NCBI GenBank assembly: GCA_019636275.1
Contig: JAHBXY010000015.1
Location: 1 to 64,000 of the forward strand
DNA length: 64,000 nt
Source of the DNA: Planctomycetota bacterium
Lineage (GTDB): Bacteria > Planctomycetota > J058
Direction: 5' to 3'
Shown here piece by piece: positions 52,888 to 61,609 of the stretch; positions within the stretch are counted from its first letter, which is position 1, and every line of letters starts with the position of its first letter. Both the position numbers and the translations under genes were made by a program. Below the pieces are notes generated by a model. The model did no database searches and had not been told where the DNA came from. It worked only from the letters and a program-made list of their open reading frames with translations.

Positions 52888-54135
52888 ATGGAGAAGAAGC
52901 CGCGTCGGCGCTGGACCCGGTTGACCCTGGGGCTCGCGGTCGTGTTCGTGACCCACGCCGTGGGCGCCACCCTGGCCTCCGGCCGCCCGACGCGCTGCGT
53001 GTGCGAGGGCCCGGCCTGGCTGCCGGCGGTGGCCACGGCGCCCGCGGCGCTCGCCACCGACGCCCCTCCCCTGCGCGTCGTCACCTACAACCTGCACAGC
53101 GGCCTCGGCCCGCGCCTGTCCTTCGGCAAGCCGCGCGCCGAGGTCGAGCGCAACCTGCGCGCGATCGGCGCCGCGATCGTCGACGCCGCCCCCGGTCACG
53201 CGCCCGACGTCGTCGGCCTCAACGAGGTCGACTTCGACTCGCGCCGCAGCGCCGGGATCGACCAGGCCGCCTTCCTCGCCCGCGACCTGGAGCGCCGCAC
53301 GGGCGCCCCCTACGCCGTGGTCGAGGGCGTGACCTGGGTGCGGCGCACCCGCGGCTTCGAGGTGCGCTACGGCAACGCCGCGCTGGTGCGCCACCCGGTC
53401 GTGCGCGCCGAGGCGCTCGCGTTCGACGACATGGACACGCCCGACCTCCCCGGCGTCCGCTCGGGCCTGCTCCTCGACCGCCTCGTGCGCGAGGGGCGCG
53501 GCGTGGTCAAGGTCACGATCGCCGCCCCCGCCGGCGAGGTCGACGTCCTCGTCACCCATCTCGACGCCTTCGCGCAGGCCGAGCGCGAGGCGCAGGCGGC
53601 GCACCTCCTGCGGCACGTGGGCGCCGGGCGGACGACCGTCCTCCTGGGCGACTTCAACGCCGTGCCCACGCCGCTGACGCTCGGGCGGCGCTTCTTCCGC
53701 GACGACCTGACCCACGACCTGCTCACCAGCGGCGGCCTGGCCGACGCCCGGCTCGTGCTCGCCGCCCGCGACGGTCTGGCCAACCTGGCCGGCTGGGCCA
53801 CGTTCCCGGCCGACGCGCCCGAGTGGCCGCTCGACGGGATCCTGGGCAGCCTCGACCTCCTCCCCGCGCGCGCGGCCGTCGTGGGGACGACCGAGTCCGA
53901 CCACCGCGGGCTCGTCGTCGACTACCACCCGGCCGGGGACCTCGCCGGCCCGCTGCGCTCCTGGCACGACGCCGTGCGGCGCCGCCAGGTCGCGCACATC
54001 GAGGGCTGCGCCGAGGGCGACGACCCGCACGCGGCGTCGCTCGCCCCCGGGGCCCACGACCAGCGCGAGCACCGCCGCCGGCGCCTCCTGGCCGGCAGCG
54101 GCTTCGCCGACCTTCTCGGCCTCCGCGGGGAGTGA
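52888..54135 (+). CDS. Endonuclease/exonuclease/phosphatase-family protein
   Basis: A 415-residue protein with an N-terminal hydrophobic segment (LTLGLAVVFVTHAVGATLAS), probably a signal or anchor, behind a basic start. The EEP catalytic blocks are all visible: 'RVVTYNLHSGLG', 'VVGLNEVDFDSR', 'VLVTHLDAFAQ', 'LLGDFNAVPT' and 'ESDHRGLVVDY'. The fold covers nucleases, sphingomyelinases and inositol phosphatases; export makes a phospholipid or extracellular nucleic acid substrate likely. The last 60 residues, after the fold, are charged and of low complexity. GGGGAGGGGGG precedes the ATG. Confidence 0.87.
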   Translation: MEKKPRRRWTRLTLGLAVVFVTHAVGATLASGRPTRCVCEGPAWLPAVATAPAALATDAPPLRVVTYNLHSGLGPRLSFGKPRAEVERNLRAIGAAIVDAAPGHAPDVVGLNEVDFDSRRSAGIDQAAFLARDLERRTGAPYAVVEGVTWVRRTRGFEVRYGNAALVRHPVVRAEALAFDDMDTPDLPGVRSGLLLDRLVREGRGVVKVTIAAPAGEVDVLVTHLDAFAQAEREAQAAHLLRHVGAGRTTVLLGDFNAVPTPLTLGRRFFRDDLTHDLLTSGGLADARLVLAARDGLANLAGWATFPADAPEWPLDGILGSLDLLPARAAVVGTTESDHRGLVVDYHPAGDLAGPLRSWHDAVRRRQVAHIEGCAEGDDPHAASLAPGAHDQREHRRRRLLAGSGFADLLGLRGE

Positions 54136-54171
54136 GCCCTCGTAGCGCGTGAAGCCAACTGCTCGCCGGCA

Positions 54172-54297
54172 CGCGAGGCGAGGGCGACGAGGCTGAGCCG
54201 CGGCGGCGAGGCGCGCGGGCGACGACGTAGCGACTTACTTCGAGCCCGCGCGCGCGCCGCCGCGGCCAGCATCGTCGCCCGCAGCCGTCGAGCACAC
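54172..54297 (-). repeat. Long hairpin repeat family, copy C
   Basis: Core 54182-54280. The outer stem is GGGCGACGA/TCGTCGCCC instead of GGCCGCGGA/TCCGCGGCC, changed in both arms. The conserved GCTG-A part and right flank GCAGCCGTCGAGCACAC remain, and the loop (GACGACGTA...TACTTCGAG) is close to copy A. It directly adjoins the stop of the leftward porin gene. Confidence 0.75.
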
Positions 54298-55839
54298 CTA
54301 GAAATTCAGCTCGACGTGCAGGAAGGCCCAGTCCATGTCCTTCGAGAACCCGGTCGCCCGCACGTACTCGCCCGTCCAGAAGTGCGAGTAGCCGGCCCAG
54401 ACGAACACCCGCTCCTCCCAGAGCCGCATCTGCACGTAGAGGTCGAGCTCGGTGCCCACGTGGCTGCCGGCGCGCCCGCTCGGGTCGCGGCGGACCGTCG
54501 CCTTGTTGGCCGCGTACCAGGCGTCGCGCCGCGAGTCGAGCCAGAACACGTGGCCGTCGGCGTGGAGCGAGAGCCAGGCGAGCGGGAACACGGCCAGCTG
54601 CGCGCTGGCCGCGTGCATGTTGCGCCAGCTGAAGAGGTCCATGTGGCCGTGGTAGAAGTGCCCGAAGGGGAAGATCGGGTCGAAGGTCTGGTTCTTCCCG
54701 TCGGTGGGGTCGCGGTCGCCCGAGGCGAAGGCGTACTCGCCGCCTAGCCGCACCTTGCGCCCCTCGCCGAGGTCGTGGGTGTACCAGGCCTTGGTCACGG
54801 CCGCCCAGGCGCGCACGTCGTCGCCCGCCTGGTCGCCCCACTGGTAGACGGCCTCGCCCGAGTAGCCGACCGGCCCGACCTCGCCCTTGAGCCGCGCGCC
54901 CGTGGTGAAGTCCTCGCGCTCGCCCAGGCGCGACGGACGCCCGGCCCGCGCCTCGCTCGCGAACACGCGGTCGGAGAGGTTGCGATGGAAGAGGTAGCCG
55001 TCGAGCTCGTGCTTCTCGATCAGCCGGCACGACGCGTACACGCCCATCAGCCAGAAGTCGTCGTTGTCGCTGCCGCGCGGCGTCTGGATGCCCGCCTCGC
55101 GCAGGTTGCTGGCGACGGCGCTGAACCACCATCCCTGCGGGTCGTAGGTGACCTGCACCGCGTCCCAGATGCGCGGGACGGCCGCCCACGGGTCGAGCGA
55201 GTGGAACAGGCGGCCGTCGCCGAGGTGCGGCACGAGGCTGCGGCCGGCGCGGACCGTCAGCGGCTGGCCGAAGAGCTTGCGGCCCTCGATGTAGGCCTCG
55301 CGCACGAAGGTCTCGGCCGAGTCCTGGCCGACGGGGTGGTCGCCCCACAGGCGCGCGTCCTGGATGGCGAACACCGCGCGCAGGTGCTCGGTGACCGTGA
55401 AGTCGAGGCTGAGCCAGGCCCGCTGCAGGATGAAGTCGTCGCCGGACCCGCGCCCGTCGGTGGCCGGCCGCCCGAACGTGCCCGGGATGCGGTAGTCGGC
55501 CGGGTGGCGCGTCTCCCCGCGCAGGCGCAGGTGCCCGCGGAGCTCGAGGCTCATGCTCCGCGGGAGCTGGAGGACGATCCGCTGCGGGTCCTTCTTCTCC
55601 GGCTCGGCCGCCGGCGCCTCGGCCGCCGGACCCTCGGCCGCCGGACCCTCGGCCGGCAAGGGCGGGGGCGGCGCCAGCGGGTCGTCGCCGCCGGCCTCGC
55701 GCCGCTCGACCTCGCGCAGCCGCCGCTCGAGGGCCTCGAGCTCGGCGCGGAGCTCGGCCGCCGTGGGCGGTCCGTCCTGGGCGCGGGCCGCGCCGCAGAG
55801 CGTCAAGGCGACGACCACGACCCAGCGCGAGGCGCTCAC
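54298..55839 (-). CDS. Outer-membrane beta-barrel protein, alginate-export/porin type
   Basis: A 513-residue exported protein. GTG start, signal peptide 'VVVVALTLCGAARAQ', short coiled coil (about 28-50), Pro/Ala linker, then a barrel from about residue 90 with amphipathic strands and the C-terminal Phe typical of outer-membrane barrels ('WAFLHVELNF'). 'LRLRGETRHPADYR', 'FILQRAWLSLDFTVTEHLRA' and 'VRAGRSLVPHLGDGRLF' fit the alginate-export (Alginate_exp) domain. The start overlaps the NrfD-type gene stop. Next to nitrate reductase genes, it may pass nitrate or another anion; that is inferred. Confidence 0.8.
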   Translation of the reverse strand: MSASRWVVVVALTLCGAARAQDGPPTAAELRAELEALERRLREVERREAGGDDPLAPPPPLPAEGPAAEGPAAEAPAAEPEKKDPQRIVLQLPRSMSLELRGHLRLRGETRHPADYRIPGTFGRPATDGRGSGDDFILQRAWLSLDFTVTEHLRAVFAIQDARLWGDHPVGQDSAETFVREAYIEGRKLFGQPLTVRAGRSLVPHLGDGRLFHSLDPWAAVPRIWDAVQVTYDPQGWWFSAVASNLREAGIQTPRGSDNDDFWLMGVYASCRLIEKHELDGYLFHRNLSDRVFASEARAGRPSRLGEREDFTTGARLKGEVGPVGYSGEAVYQWGDQAGDDVRAWAAVTKAWYTHDLGEGRKVRLGGEYAFASGDRDPTDGKNQTFDPIFPFGHFYHGHMDLFSWRNMHAASAQLAVFPLAWLSLHADGHVFWLDSRRDAWYAANKATVRRDPSGRAGSHVGTELDLYVQMRLWEERVFVWAGYSHFWTGEYVRATGFSKDMDWAFLHVELNF

Positions 55840-57083
55840 GCGTGCCCCCCTTCAGCGGCGCCGGGCGCGTGCGGCTCGAGCACCGGCAGGGCCACCTTCA
55901 CGGCGGCGGTGAACACGAGGAGCCCGAACGCCCACACGCCGGCCGTGACCTGCCACTCGATGAGCGTCGGCGCGTACTCGACGACCTCGTGCAGCGTCGA
56001 GGGCACGAAGCCCGGGATGATCAGCCCCATGCCCTTCTCGATCCAGATGCCCACGAAGGCCGCCAGGCAGGTCAGGTCGAGCAGCCGCGGCCGGCTCGCG
56101 ACGGCGGGCAGGTGCAGGGCCACGGCCGAGCCGACCCCGCACGCGATGGCCGTCCACGTCCAGGGGACGAGCGCGTCGTGCCCGTGCAGGCCGAAGAACA
56201 GGTACCTCGCCGTCGCCGCGTGCGCCCCGCCCGTGTAGAAGGCCGTGAACGCCTCGGAGCCCACCATGAGCAGGTTCACGAGCACGGCCACGCGCAGGAT
56301 CTTCAGCAGCGTGCGCCGCGGGCCCTCGCCCACGTGGACGCCGCCGAAGCGCTCGATCAGCCGCAGGGCCACGATGAGGAACGCCGGCCCCGAGACGAAG
56401 GCCGAGGCGAGGAAGCGCGGCGCCAGCAGCGCGGTGTTCCAGAAGGGGCGGCCGCCGAGCCCGCAGTAGAGGAACGCCGTGACCGTGTGGATCGAGATCG
56501 CCCAGAAGATCGACACGAACACGAACGGCACGTACCAGCGCGGGTCGGGCGTCCTGCCGAGGTAGCGCTGGTAGAGCAGGTAGCCGCAGATGTGCAGGTT
56601 CAGCAGCAGGTAGCCGTTGAGGACGATCACGTCCCAGGTGAGCATCGACACGGGCCAGTGGAAGCGGCCCAGCCCCGGGATCATGTGCCAGAAGCGGTCG
56701 GGGCGGCCCAGGTCGGCCACGACGAACAGGAGGCACATGGTGATCGCGGCGACGGCGAGCAGCTCGCCGACGATGACCACGTCGTGCATCTCCTCGTCGC
56801 GGTAGAGGTAGGCCGGGATCACCATCATCACGGCGCCGGCGGCGAGCCCGACGGCGAAGGTGAAGTTGGCGATGTAGAGCCCCCACGACACGTGGTCGGT
56901 CATGCCGGTGACGGCCATGCCGTCGCGGACCTGCGTGGCCCAGGCGTGCAGGCCCACGAGGGCCGCCGCCGTGAGCAGGGTCATCCAGGCGTAGAACCAG
57001 GGCGTCCCCTCGGTCCCCAGCCACAGGACGCGGGCCAGGAAGCGCGGGTAGCTGACGAGATGGCTCTCGGCGCGGGTGGTCAC
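55836..57083 (-). CDS. NrfD/PsrC-type quinol-oxidising membrane subunit
   Basis: A 415-residue membrane protein of the NrfD/DmsC/PsrC family with about ten hydrophobic segments. 'MTDHVSWGLYIANFTFAVGL' and 'VIPAYLYRDEEMHDVVIVGE' are typical, as is 'VADLGRPDRFWHMIPGLGRF'. The family takes electrons from quinol to a partner Fe-S subunit, sometimes with proton movement. GTG start at 57083, 14 bases after the Fe-S gene stop. The stop overlaps the porin gene. With the tetrahaem cytochrome it forms a quinol-to-periplasm module beside nap. Confidence 0.9.
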   Translation of the reverse strand: MTTRAESHLVSYPRFLARVLWLGTEGTPWFYAWMTLLTAAALVGLHAWATQVRDGMAVTGMTDHVSWGLYIANFTFAVGLAAGAVMMVIPAYLYRDEEMHDVVIVGELLAVAAITMCLLFVVADLGRPDRFWHMIPGLGRFHWPVSMLTWDVIVLNGYLLLNLHICGYLLYQRYLGRTPDPRWYVPFVFVSIFWAISIHTVTAFLYCGLGGRPFWNTALLAPRFLASAFVSGPAFLIVALRLIERFGGVHVGEGPRRTLLKILRVAVLVNLLMVGSEAFTAFYTGGAHAATARYLFFGLHGHDALVPWTWTAIACGVGSAVALHLPAVASRPRLLDLTCLAAFVGIWIEKGMGLIIPGFVPSTLHEVVEYAPTLIEWQVTAGVWAFGLLVFTAAVKVALPVLEPHAPGAAEGGHA

Positions 57084-57097
57084 GTGGGGCGGCGCTC

Positions 57098-58042
57098 TCA
57101 CTTGTCGAAGAAGTAGAAGAAGCGCGGGCGCGTCCCGAGCTCCTCCTTGAGCACGTAGACGCGCTTGTTCTCGAGGACCCAGCGGATGTCGGAGTCGGGG
57201 TCGAGGACGTTGCCGAAGACGCGCGCCCCCGTGGGGCACGCCTCGAGGCAGGCGGGCAGGCGCCCGCGCCGGGTGCGGTGCAGGCAGAAGGTGCACTTCT
57301 CGACCACGCCCTGCGGCCGGATGCGGTTCGACAGGTAGGCCTGGTCCGGGTTGACCTCGTCGGCCGGGACCTGCGGCTTCGTCCAGTTGAAGCGCCTCGC
57401 GTGGTACGGGCAGGCGGCCTCGCAGTAGCGGCAGCCGATGCACCAGTCGTAGTCGACGACGACGATCCCGTCCTGCTCCTTCCAGGTGGCCTCGACCGGG
57501 CACACCTTCACGCAGGGCGCGTCGTCGCACTGCTGGCACTGGACCGGCATGTAGAACTTGTCGGGCCGCGGCACCGGGCCGTCGTAGTCGGCGCGCCCCT
57601 GCTCCATGTCCATGGAGCCCTTGGTCATCTCCAGGACGCGGATGTAGGAGTTGCCGCTGGGGCGGTCGTGGTTGTTCTCCTCGTGGCACGCCTCGGCGCA
57701 GCGGCGGCAGCCGACGCACACGCTGAGGTTGAGCGCGTAGGCGAACTGGACGCCCGGCTGCGGGCGCACGTCGTCGATGCGCACGTCGGCGCCGTAGTCC
57801 TCCTTCGCCTGCGCCTCGAGGCGCCGCAGGACCGCCTGCATCTCGTCAGGCGACATCTCGCGGTAGTGCCGCTGGAGGAACTGGTCGACCGAGAGGTCCT
57901 GCGCCCACTCGGTGAGCGGCTGGAGCGCCCGGGCGAAGGCGGCCGCCCCGAGCATCGCCCCGGCGCCCTTCATCAGGGCGCGGCGGGTCACGTCGCCCTG
58001 GATCACCGGCAGGGGGCGCGGCGCGCGCGGCGCGTCAGTCAT
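57098..58042 (-). CDS. Four-cluster Fe-S electron transfer subunit (NrfC/HybA-like)
   Basis: A 314-residue periplasmic ferredoxin-like protein. A twin-arginine-type leader is visible near residue 20 (RRALMKGAGAML). Cys clusters: 'CVGCRRCAEACHEEN', 'CQQCDDAPCVKVCP', 'CIGCRYCEAACP' and 'CTFCLHRTRRGRLPACLEACP', enough for four clusters as in NrfC/PsrB/DmsB proteins. It would carry electrons between the NrfD subunit and the cytochrome. Its start overlaps the cytochrome stop by 8 bases, so the two are co-translated. Confidence 0.9.
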   Translation of the reverse strand: MTDAPRAPRPLPVIQGDVTRRALMKGAGAMLGAAAFARALQPLTEWAQDLSVDQFLQRHYREMSPDEMQAVLRRLEAQAKEDYGADVRIDDVRPQPGVQFAYALNLSVCVGCRRCAEACHEENNHDRPSGNSYIRVLEMTKGSMDMEQGRADYDGPVPRPDKFYMPVQCQQCDDAPCVKVCPVEATWKEQDGIVVVDYDWCIGCRYCEAACPYHARRFNWTKPQVPADEVNPDQAYLSNRIRPQGVVEKCTFCLHRTRRGRLPACLEACPTGARVFGNVLDPDSDIRWVLENKRVYVLKEELGTRPRFFYFFDK

Positions 58043-58691
58043 GGCCTCGTCCCCTCACGCGGTACGCGTCCTTGGGCGGGAAGACCGGCGTGACCGCCGG
58101 GTAGGCGGGGGCGTGCGGGTCGTGGCAGGAGGTGCAGCCCTGGCGCACCCGGTCGCCCGCGGCGAGGTCCCAGTGGCCGGACATCCCGCCGTGCGCCCCG
58201 TGGTCGAAGTCGCGCCGCTGGGGCCCGTGGCACTGGCTGCAGAGCTGGATCACCCCGGTGAACGGCACGCTGGTGCCGTCGGCCAGGCGCAGCCGGTCGT
58301 AGCTCGACGGGTCGTGGCAGGAGAGGCAGGACTGGCCGCCGTGGGCGTAGGTCAGCCCCTGATGGAAGCCGTCCGGCGCGGCGACCGCCTCGCGGCGGGT
58401 CGGGTCGGGGGCGCGCGTCGCGTGGCAGGAGCCGCAGTCGACCTGCACCGCGCCGCCGTGCGCGTCGAGGCGGCCCGTGTCCACGCGGGGCGGGGCGGCC
58501 GGGCCGCGCACGACGACCCGCCCGCGCGGCGCCGTGCTCCACGATGGGGTCGGCGATGCGGTCGGCGATGCGGTCGGCGACGTCGAGGGCGCCGAGTCGC
58601 CGCCGCGGGCCGCCCACCAGGCGCCACCGGCGGTCAGGGCGAGGGGCGCGACGAGGAGTGGCGCGAGGCGGAGCAGGCCGGGTCGGGTCAC
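58035..58691 (-). CDS. Tetrahaem c-type cytochrome
   Basis: A 218-residue protein. The start is taken as GTG at 58691, giving an N-terminal membrane anchor or signal (LLRLAPLLVAPLALTAGGAWW). Four CxxCH haem sites are present: CGSCH, CLSCH, CSQCH and CTSCH, with extra His residues that can be distal ligands. A Ser-Pro-Thr repeat (SPTASPTASPT) lies after the anchor, coded by an in-frame DNA repeat at 58551-58580. First gene of the leftward operon with Fe-S and NrfD subunits, divergent from napD. Confidence 0.85.
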   Translation of the reverse strand: MTRPGLLRLAPLLVAPLALTAGGAWWAARGGDSAPSTSPTASPTASPTPSWSTAPRGRVVVRGPAAPPRVDTGRLDAHGGAVQVDCGSCHATRAPDPTRREAVAAPDGFHQGLTYAHGGQSCLSCHDPSSYDRLRLADGTSVPFTGVIQLCSQCHGPQRRDFDHGAHGGMSGHWDLAAGDRVRQGCTSCHDPHAPAYPAVTPVFPPKDAYRVRGRGHD

Positions 58692-58793
58692 GCGGGCCCT
58701 CGACCGCAACCGCCGCGCCGAAGCGCGCCGCCCGCCGCCGCAGGGACTTGCCTCCCGGCGCGCGTCCTGCCCGTGTGACAGGTGTGGTGCGTC

Positions 58794-58811
58794 CACGAAA
58801 CACTATTCGTG
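58794..58811. promoter_or_regulatory. Perfect dyad CACGAA-N6-TTCGTG between divergent respiratory operons
   Basis: A perfect 6-bp inverted repeat with a 6-base spacer in the 249-base space between the cytochrome start (58691) and napD start (58941). It lies in the most AT-rich part of the gap. The size fits a dimeric regulator site, but it does not match the FNR/NNR (TTGAT-N4-ATCAA) pattern. Which regulator binds is unknown. Confidence 0.5.
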
Positions 58812-58940
58812 CACTGGTTTGCCATTTAGCCCCCGCGTGACCCTGGACCGCGCGCCGTCACGACGGCGTGACGGCCGGGCGTGGAAGCCCTTCCGCCGCA
58901 GCGGTCCCGGGCCGGCACGGGGGCTGCAAGAGGTCGCGCC

Positions 58941-59195
58941 ATGTCCGTGAGCGCCCTCGTCCTGACCCTGGCCGAAGACCCCGCCGCCGCCGACGACGCG
59001 CTCCGCGCGATCGCGGCCGACGACCGCTTCACGCTCGGTCAGCGCGAGGGGCCGCGGCGCGTGGCCCTCGTCCAGGACACGCCCGACCGCGACGCGGACC
59101 AGGCGGCGCACGACTGGCTCCTCGCCCGGCCGGGCGTGGCCTTCGTGGACGTCGTCCTCGTGTATCTGGACCCCCCCGCGACGGAGCCGCGATGA
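58941..59195 (+). CDS. napD: NapD-like maturation chaperone
   Basis: An 84-residue cytosolic protein, the usual NapD length. NapD binds the twin-arginine leader of NapA until cofactor insertion is complete. 'SVSALVLTL' at the N terminus and 'LARPGVAFVDVVLVYLDP' at the C terminus match the NapD ferredoxin-like fold. The stop overlaps the napA start (ATGA). Identity rests mostly on length, fold pattern and position. Confidence 0.75.
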   Translation: MSVSALVLTLAEDPAAADDALRAIAADDRFTLGQREGPRRVALVQDTPDRDADQAAHDWLLARPGVAFVDVVLVYLDPPATEPR

Positions 59196-61609
59196 CCCGC
59201 CCCCTCCCCCGAGCCCACGACCTCGACCGGCGCGACCTCCTCAAGGCGGCCGCCCTGTCGGCCGCCGCCGCCGCGCTCGTCGGGCCCGCCGCCGCGCAGG
59301 ACCCGCGCCGCCCGGCCGCGCCGCCGGACATCCCGGGCGTCGCCTGGGACAAGGCCCCCTGCCGCTTCTGCGGCACGGGCTGCCAGGTCCTCGTCGGGAC
59401 GAAGGACCGCAAGGTCGTGGCCATCGCCGGCCACCCCGACGCCGAGGTCAACCGCGGCCTCCTGTGCGTGAAGGGCTACCACGTCGGGCTGATCCTCTAC
59501 GGCCAGGACCGGCTCACGCGGCCGCTCCTGCGCAAGGACGGCGAGCTCGTGCCGGTCTCCTGGGAGGAGGCGCTCGACGTCGTCGCCCGGCGGATCCACC
59601 GCGCGCCCGGGCGCTTCGCCCTCTACGGGTCGGGCCAGTGGACGATCCCCGAGGGCTACGCGGCGCTGAAGTTCATGAAGGCCGGCCTGTCGAGCAACCA
59701 CATCGACCCGAACGCCCGCCTGTGCATGGCGTCGGCCGTGACCGGCTTCCTGGCCACCTATGGCGTCGACGAGCCGGCGAGCTGCTACGACGACCTCGAC
59801 CGCGCCGACGTCGTCATCCTGTGGGGCAACAACCCGGCCGAGATGCACCCGGTGCTCTTCAGCCGGATCATCGACCGCCGCTCGCGCGGCGAGAAGGTGC
59901 GGATCATCGACCTCACCACGCGGCGCACGCGCACGTCGGAGCACGCCGACCGGACGCTCACGTTCGCGCCGCAGACCGACCTGGCGATCGCCAACATGAT
60001 CGCCCGGCAGCTCGTGAAGGACGGCGCCTACGACCGGGAGTTCGTGAGGAAGCACGTCAACTTCCGCGCGCCGTCCGACCCGGCCGCGCTCACCGGCAAG
60101 GCGATCACCTTCGAGGAGTACGCGGCGGCGCTCGAGCCCTACACGCCCGCGCACGTGGCGAAGCTCTCGGGCGTCCCCGAGGAGCAGCTCCTCGAGCTCT
60201 ACCGCGTCTTCGCCGACCGGTCGCTGCGCGTGACCAGCCTCTGGTGCATGGGCATGAACCAGCACACCCGGGGCACGGCGATCAACTGCCTCGTGCACGG
60301 GCTCCACCTGCTCTCCGGCCACTGGGGCAAGCCGGGCGACGGCCCGACGAGCCTCACCGGCCAGCCGTCGGCCTGCGGCACGGTGCGCGAGGTGGGGACG
60401 CTGGCGCACGCGCTGCCCGGCGGGCGCGTCGTCACGGACCCGAAGCACCGCGCCGAGATGGAGGCGCACTGGGGCCTGCCGGCGGGGCGGATCAACCCGA
60501 AGCCCGGCCACCACACCGTCGACATGTGGCGGGCGTTCTGCAGCGACGAGGGCGACATCGACACGCTGTGGGTGCAGGTGTCGAACCCGGGCCAGTCGCT
60601 GCCCAACACCAACGCCCTGTTCAAGGCCAAGGCGCGCTGCAAGGACAAGTTCCTCATCGTCAGCGACGTCTACCCCACGGCGACCACCGCCCTCGCCGAC
60701 CTGGTCCTGCCGTCGTCGCTGTGGGTGGAGAAGAACGGCGTCTACGGCAACTCGGAGCGGCGCACCCACCAGTGGTTCCGCCAGGTCGACCCGCCCGGCG
60801 AGGCGCGCGACGACGCCTGGCAGACCGTCGCCGTGGCGCATCGCCTGCTCGAGCTCGGCCACGAGGGGATGAAGGACGCGGCCGGCCGCTTCCTGTTCCA
60901 TACGGAGGACGCCGCGGGCGAGGAGGTCCCGATCTGGGACTGGGCCCGCTGGCGCGAGGTGAACGTCGACGAGCGCCTGTACGAGGACTACCGCCCGCTG
61001 ACCTTCAAGAAGCACAAGCACGTCGCGCCCTACCGCGAGCTGACGAAGGCGAAGGGGCTGCGCTGGCCGGTGGTGCAGGACGCGCAGGGCGCGTGGCGCG
61101 AGACGCGCTGGCGCTTCGTCGAGGGGAGCGACCCCTTCGTCGAGAAGGGCAAGGGCTTCCAGTTCTATCACTCGGTCACGGGCGACGACCGCGCGCTGGT
61201 CTGGTTCCACCCCTACGAGCCGCCGCCGGAGGTGCCGGACGCCGAGTACGACCTGTGGCTGTGCACCGGGCGCGTGCTCGAGCACTGGCACACGGGGACG
61301 CTGACCATGCGCGTGCCGCAGCTCCGGCGCGCGGTCTCGCGCGCCTACGCCGAGCTGCACCCCGACGACGCCGCGCGCCTCGGCGTGCGCACGCGCGACC
61401 AGGTGGTGATCGAGTCGCGACGCGGCCGCTGCACGCTGCCGGCCTGGATCGAGGGCCGCGGCGCCCCGCCGCGCGGGACCGTGTTCGTGCCCTTCTTCGA
61501 CGAGCGGCACCTGATCAACGACGTGACGCTCGAGGCCTTCGACCCGTTCTCCAAGCAGCCCGACTACAAGAAGTGCGCCGTGCGGGTGCGCAAGGCGGGC
61601 GCGCCGTGA
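59192..61609 (+). CDS. napA: Periplasmic nitrate reductase catalytic subunit
   Basis: An 805-residue molybdenum enzyme that reduces nitrate to nitrite in the periplasm. The twin-arginine leader 'DRRDLLKAAALSAAAAALVG' is at 12-31. The [4Fe-4S] site is Cys57, Cys60, Cys64 and Cys92. The molybdenum ligand is Cys178 in 'PNARLCMASAV', as in NapA. Later blocks 'WGNNPAEMHPVLF', 'GMNQHTRGTAINCLVHGLHL', 'GQPSACGTVREVG' and 'GRVLEHWHTGTLTMRVPQL' are characteristic. Overlaps napD upstream and napB downstream (GTGA). Length fits the family. Confidence 0.93.
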   Translation: MTRPLPRAHDLDRRDLLKAAALSAAAAALVGPAAAQDPRRPAAPPDIPGVAWDKAPCRFCGTGCQVLVGTKDRKVVAIAGHPDAEVNRGLLCVKGYHVGLILYGQDRLTRPLLRKDGELVPVSWEEALDVVARRIHRAPGRFALYGSGQWTIPEGYAALKFMKAGLSSNHIDPNARLCMASAVTGFLATYGVDEPASCYDDLDRADVVILWGNNPAEMHPVLFSRIIDRRSRGEKVRIIDLTTRRTRTSEHADRTLTFAPQTDLAIANMIARQLVKDGAYDREFVRKHVNFRAPSDPAALTGKAITFEEYAAALEPYTPAHVAKLSGVPEEQLLELYRVFADRSLRVTSLWCMGMNQHTRGTAINCLVHGLHLLSGHWGKPGDGPTSLTGQPSACGTVREVGTLAHALPGGRVVTDPKHRAEMEAHWGLPAGRINPKPGHHTVDMWRAFCSDEGDIDTLWVQVSNPGQSLPNTNALFKAKARCKDKFLIVSDVYPTATTALADLVLPSSLWVEKNGVYGNSERRTHQWFRQVDPPGEARDDAWQTVAVAHRLLELGHEGMKDAAGRFLFHTEDAAGEEVPIWDWARWREVNVDERLYEDYRPLTFKKHKHVAPYRELTKAKGLRWPVVQDAQGAWRETRWRFVEGSDPFVEKGKGFQFYHSVTGDDRALVWFHPYEPPPEVPDAEYDLWLCTGRVLEHWHTGTLTMRVPQLRRAVSRAYAELHPDDAARLGVRTRDQVVIESRRGRCTLPAWIEGRGAPPRGTVFVPFFDERHLINDVTLEAFDPFSKQPDYKKCAVRVRKAGAP

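Noticed and set aside
58692..58940. FNR/NNR box for the nap operon
   Set aside because: No TTGAT-N4-ATCAA-like sequence is present; only the CACGAA dyad stands out.
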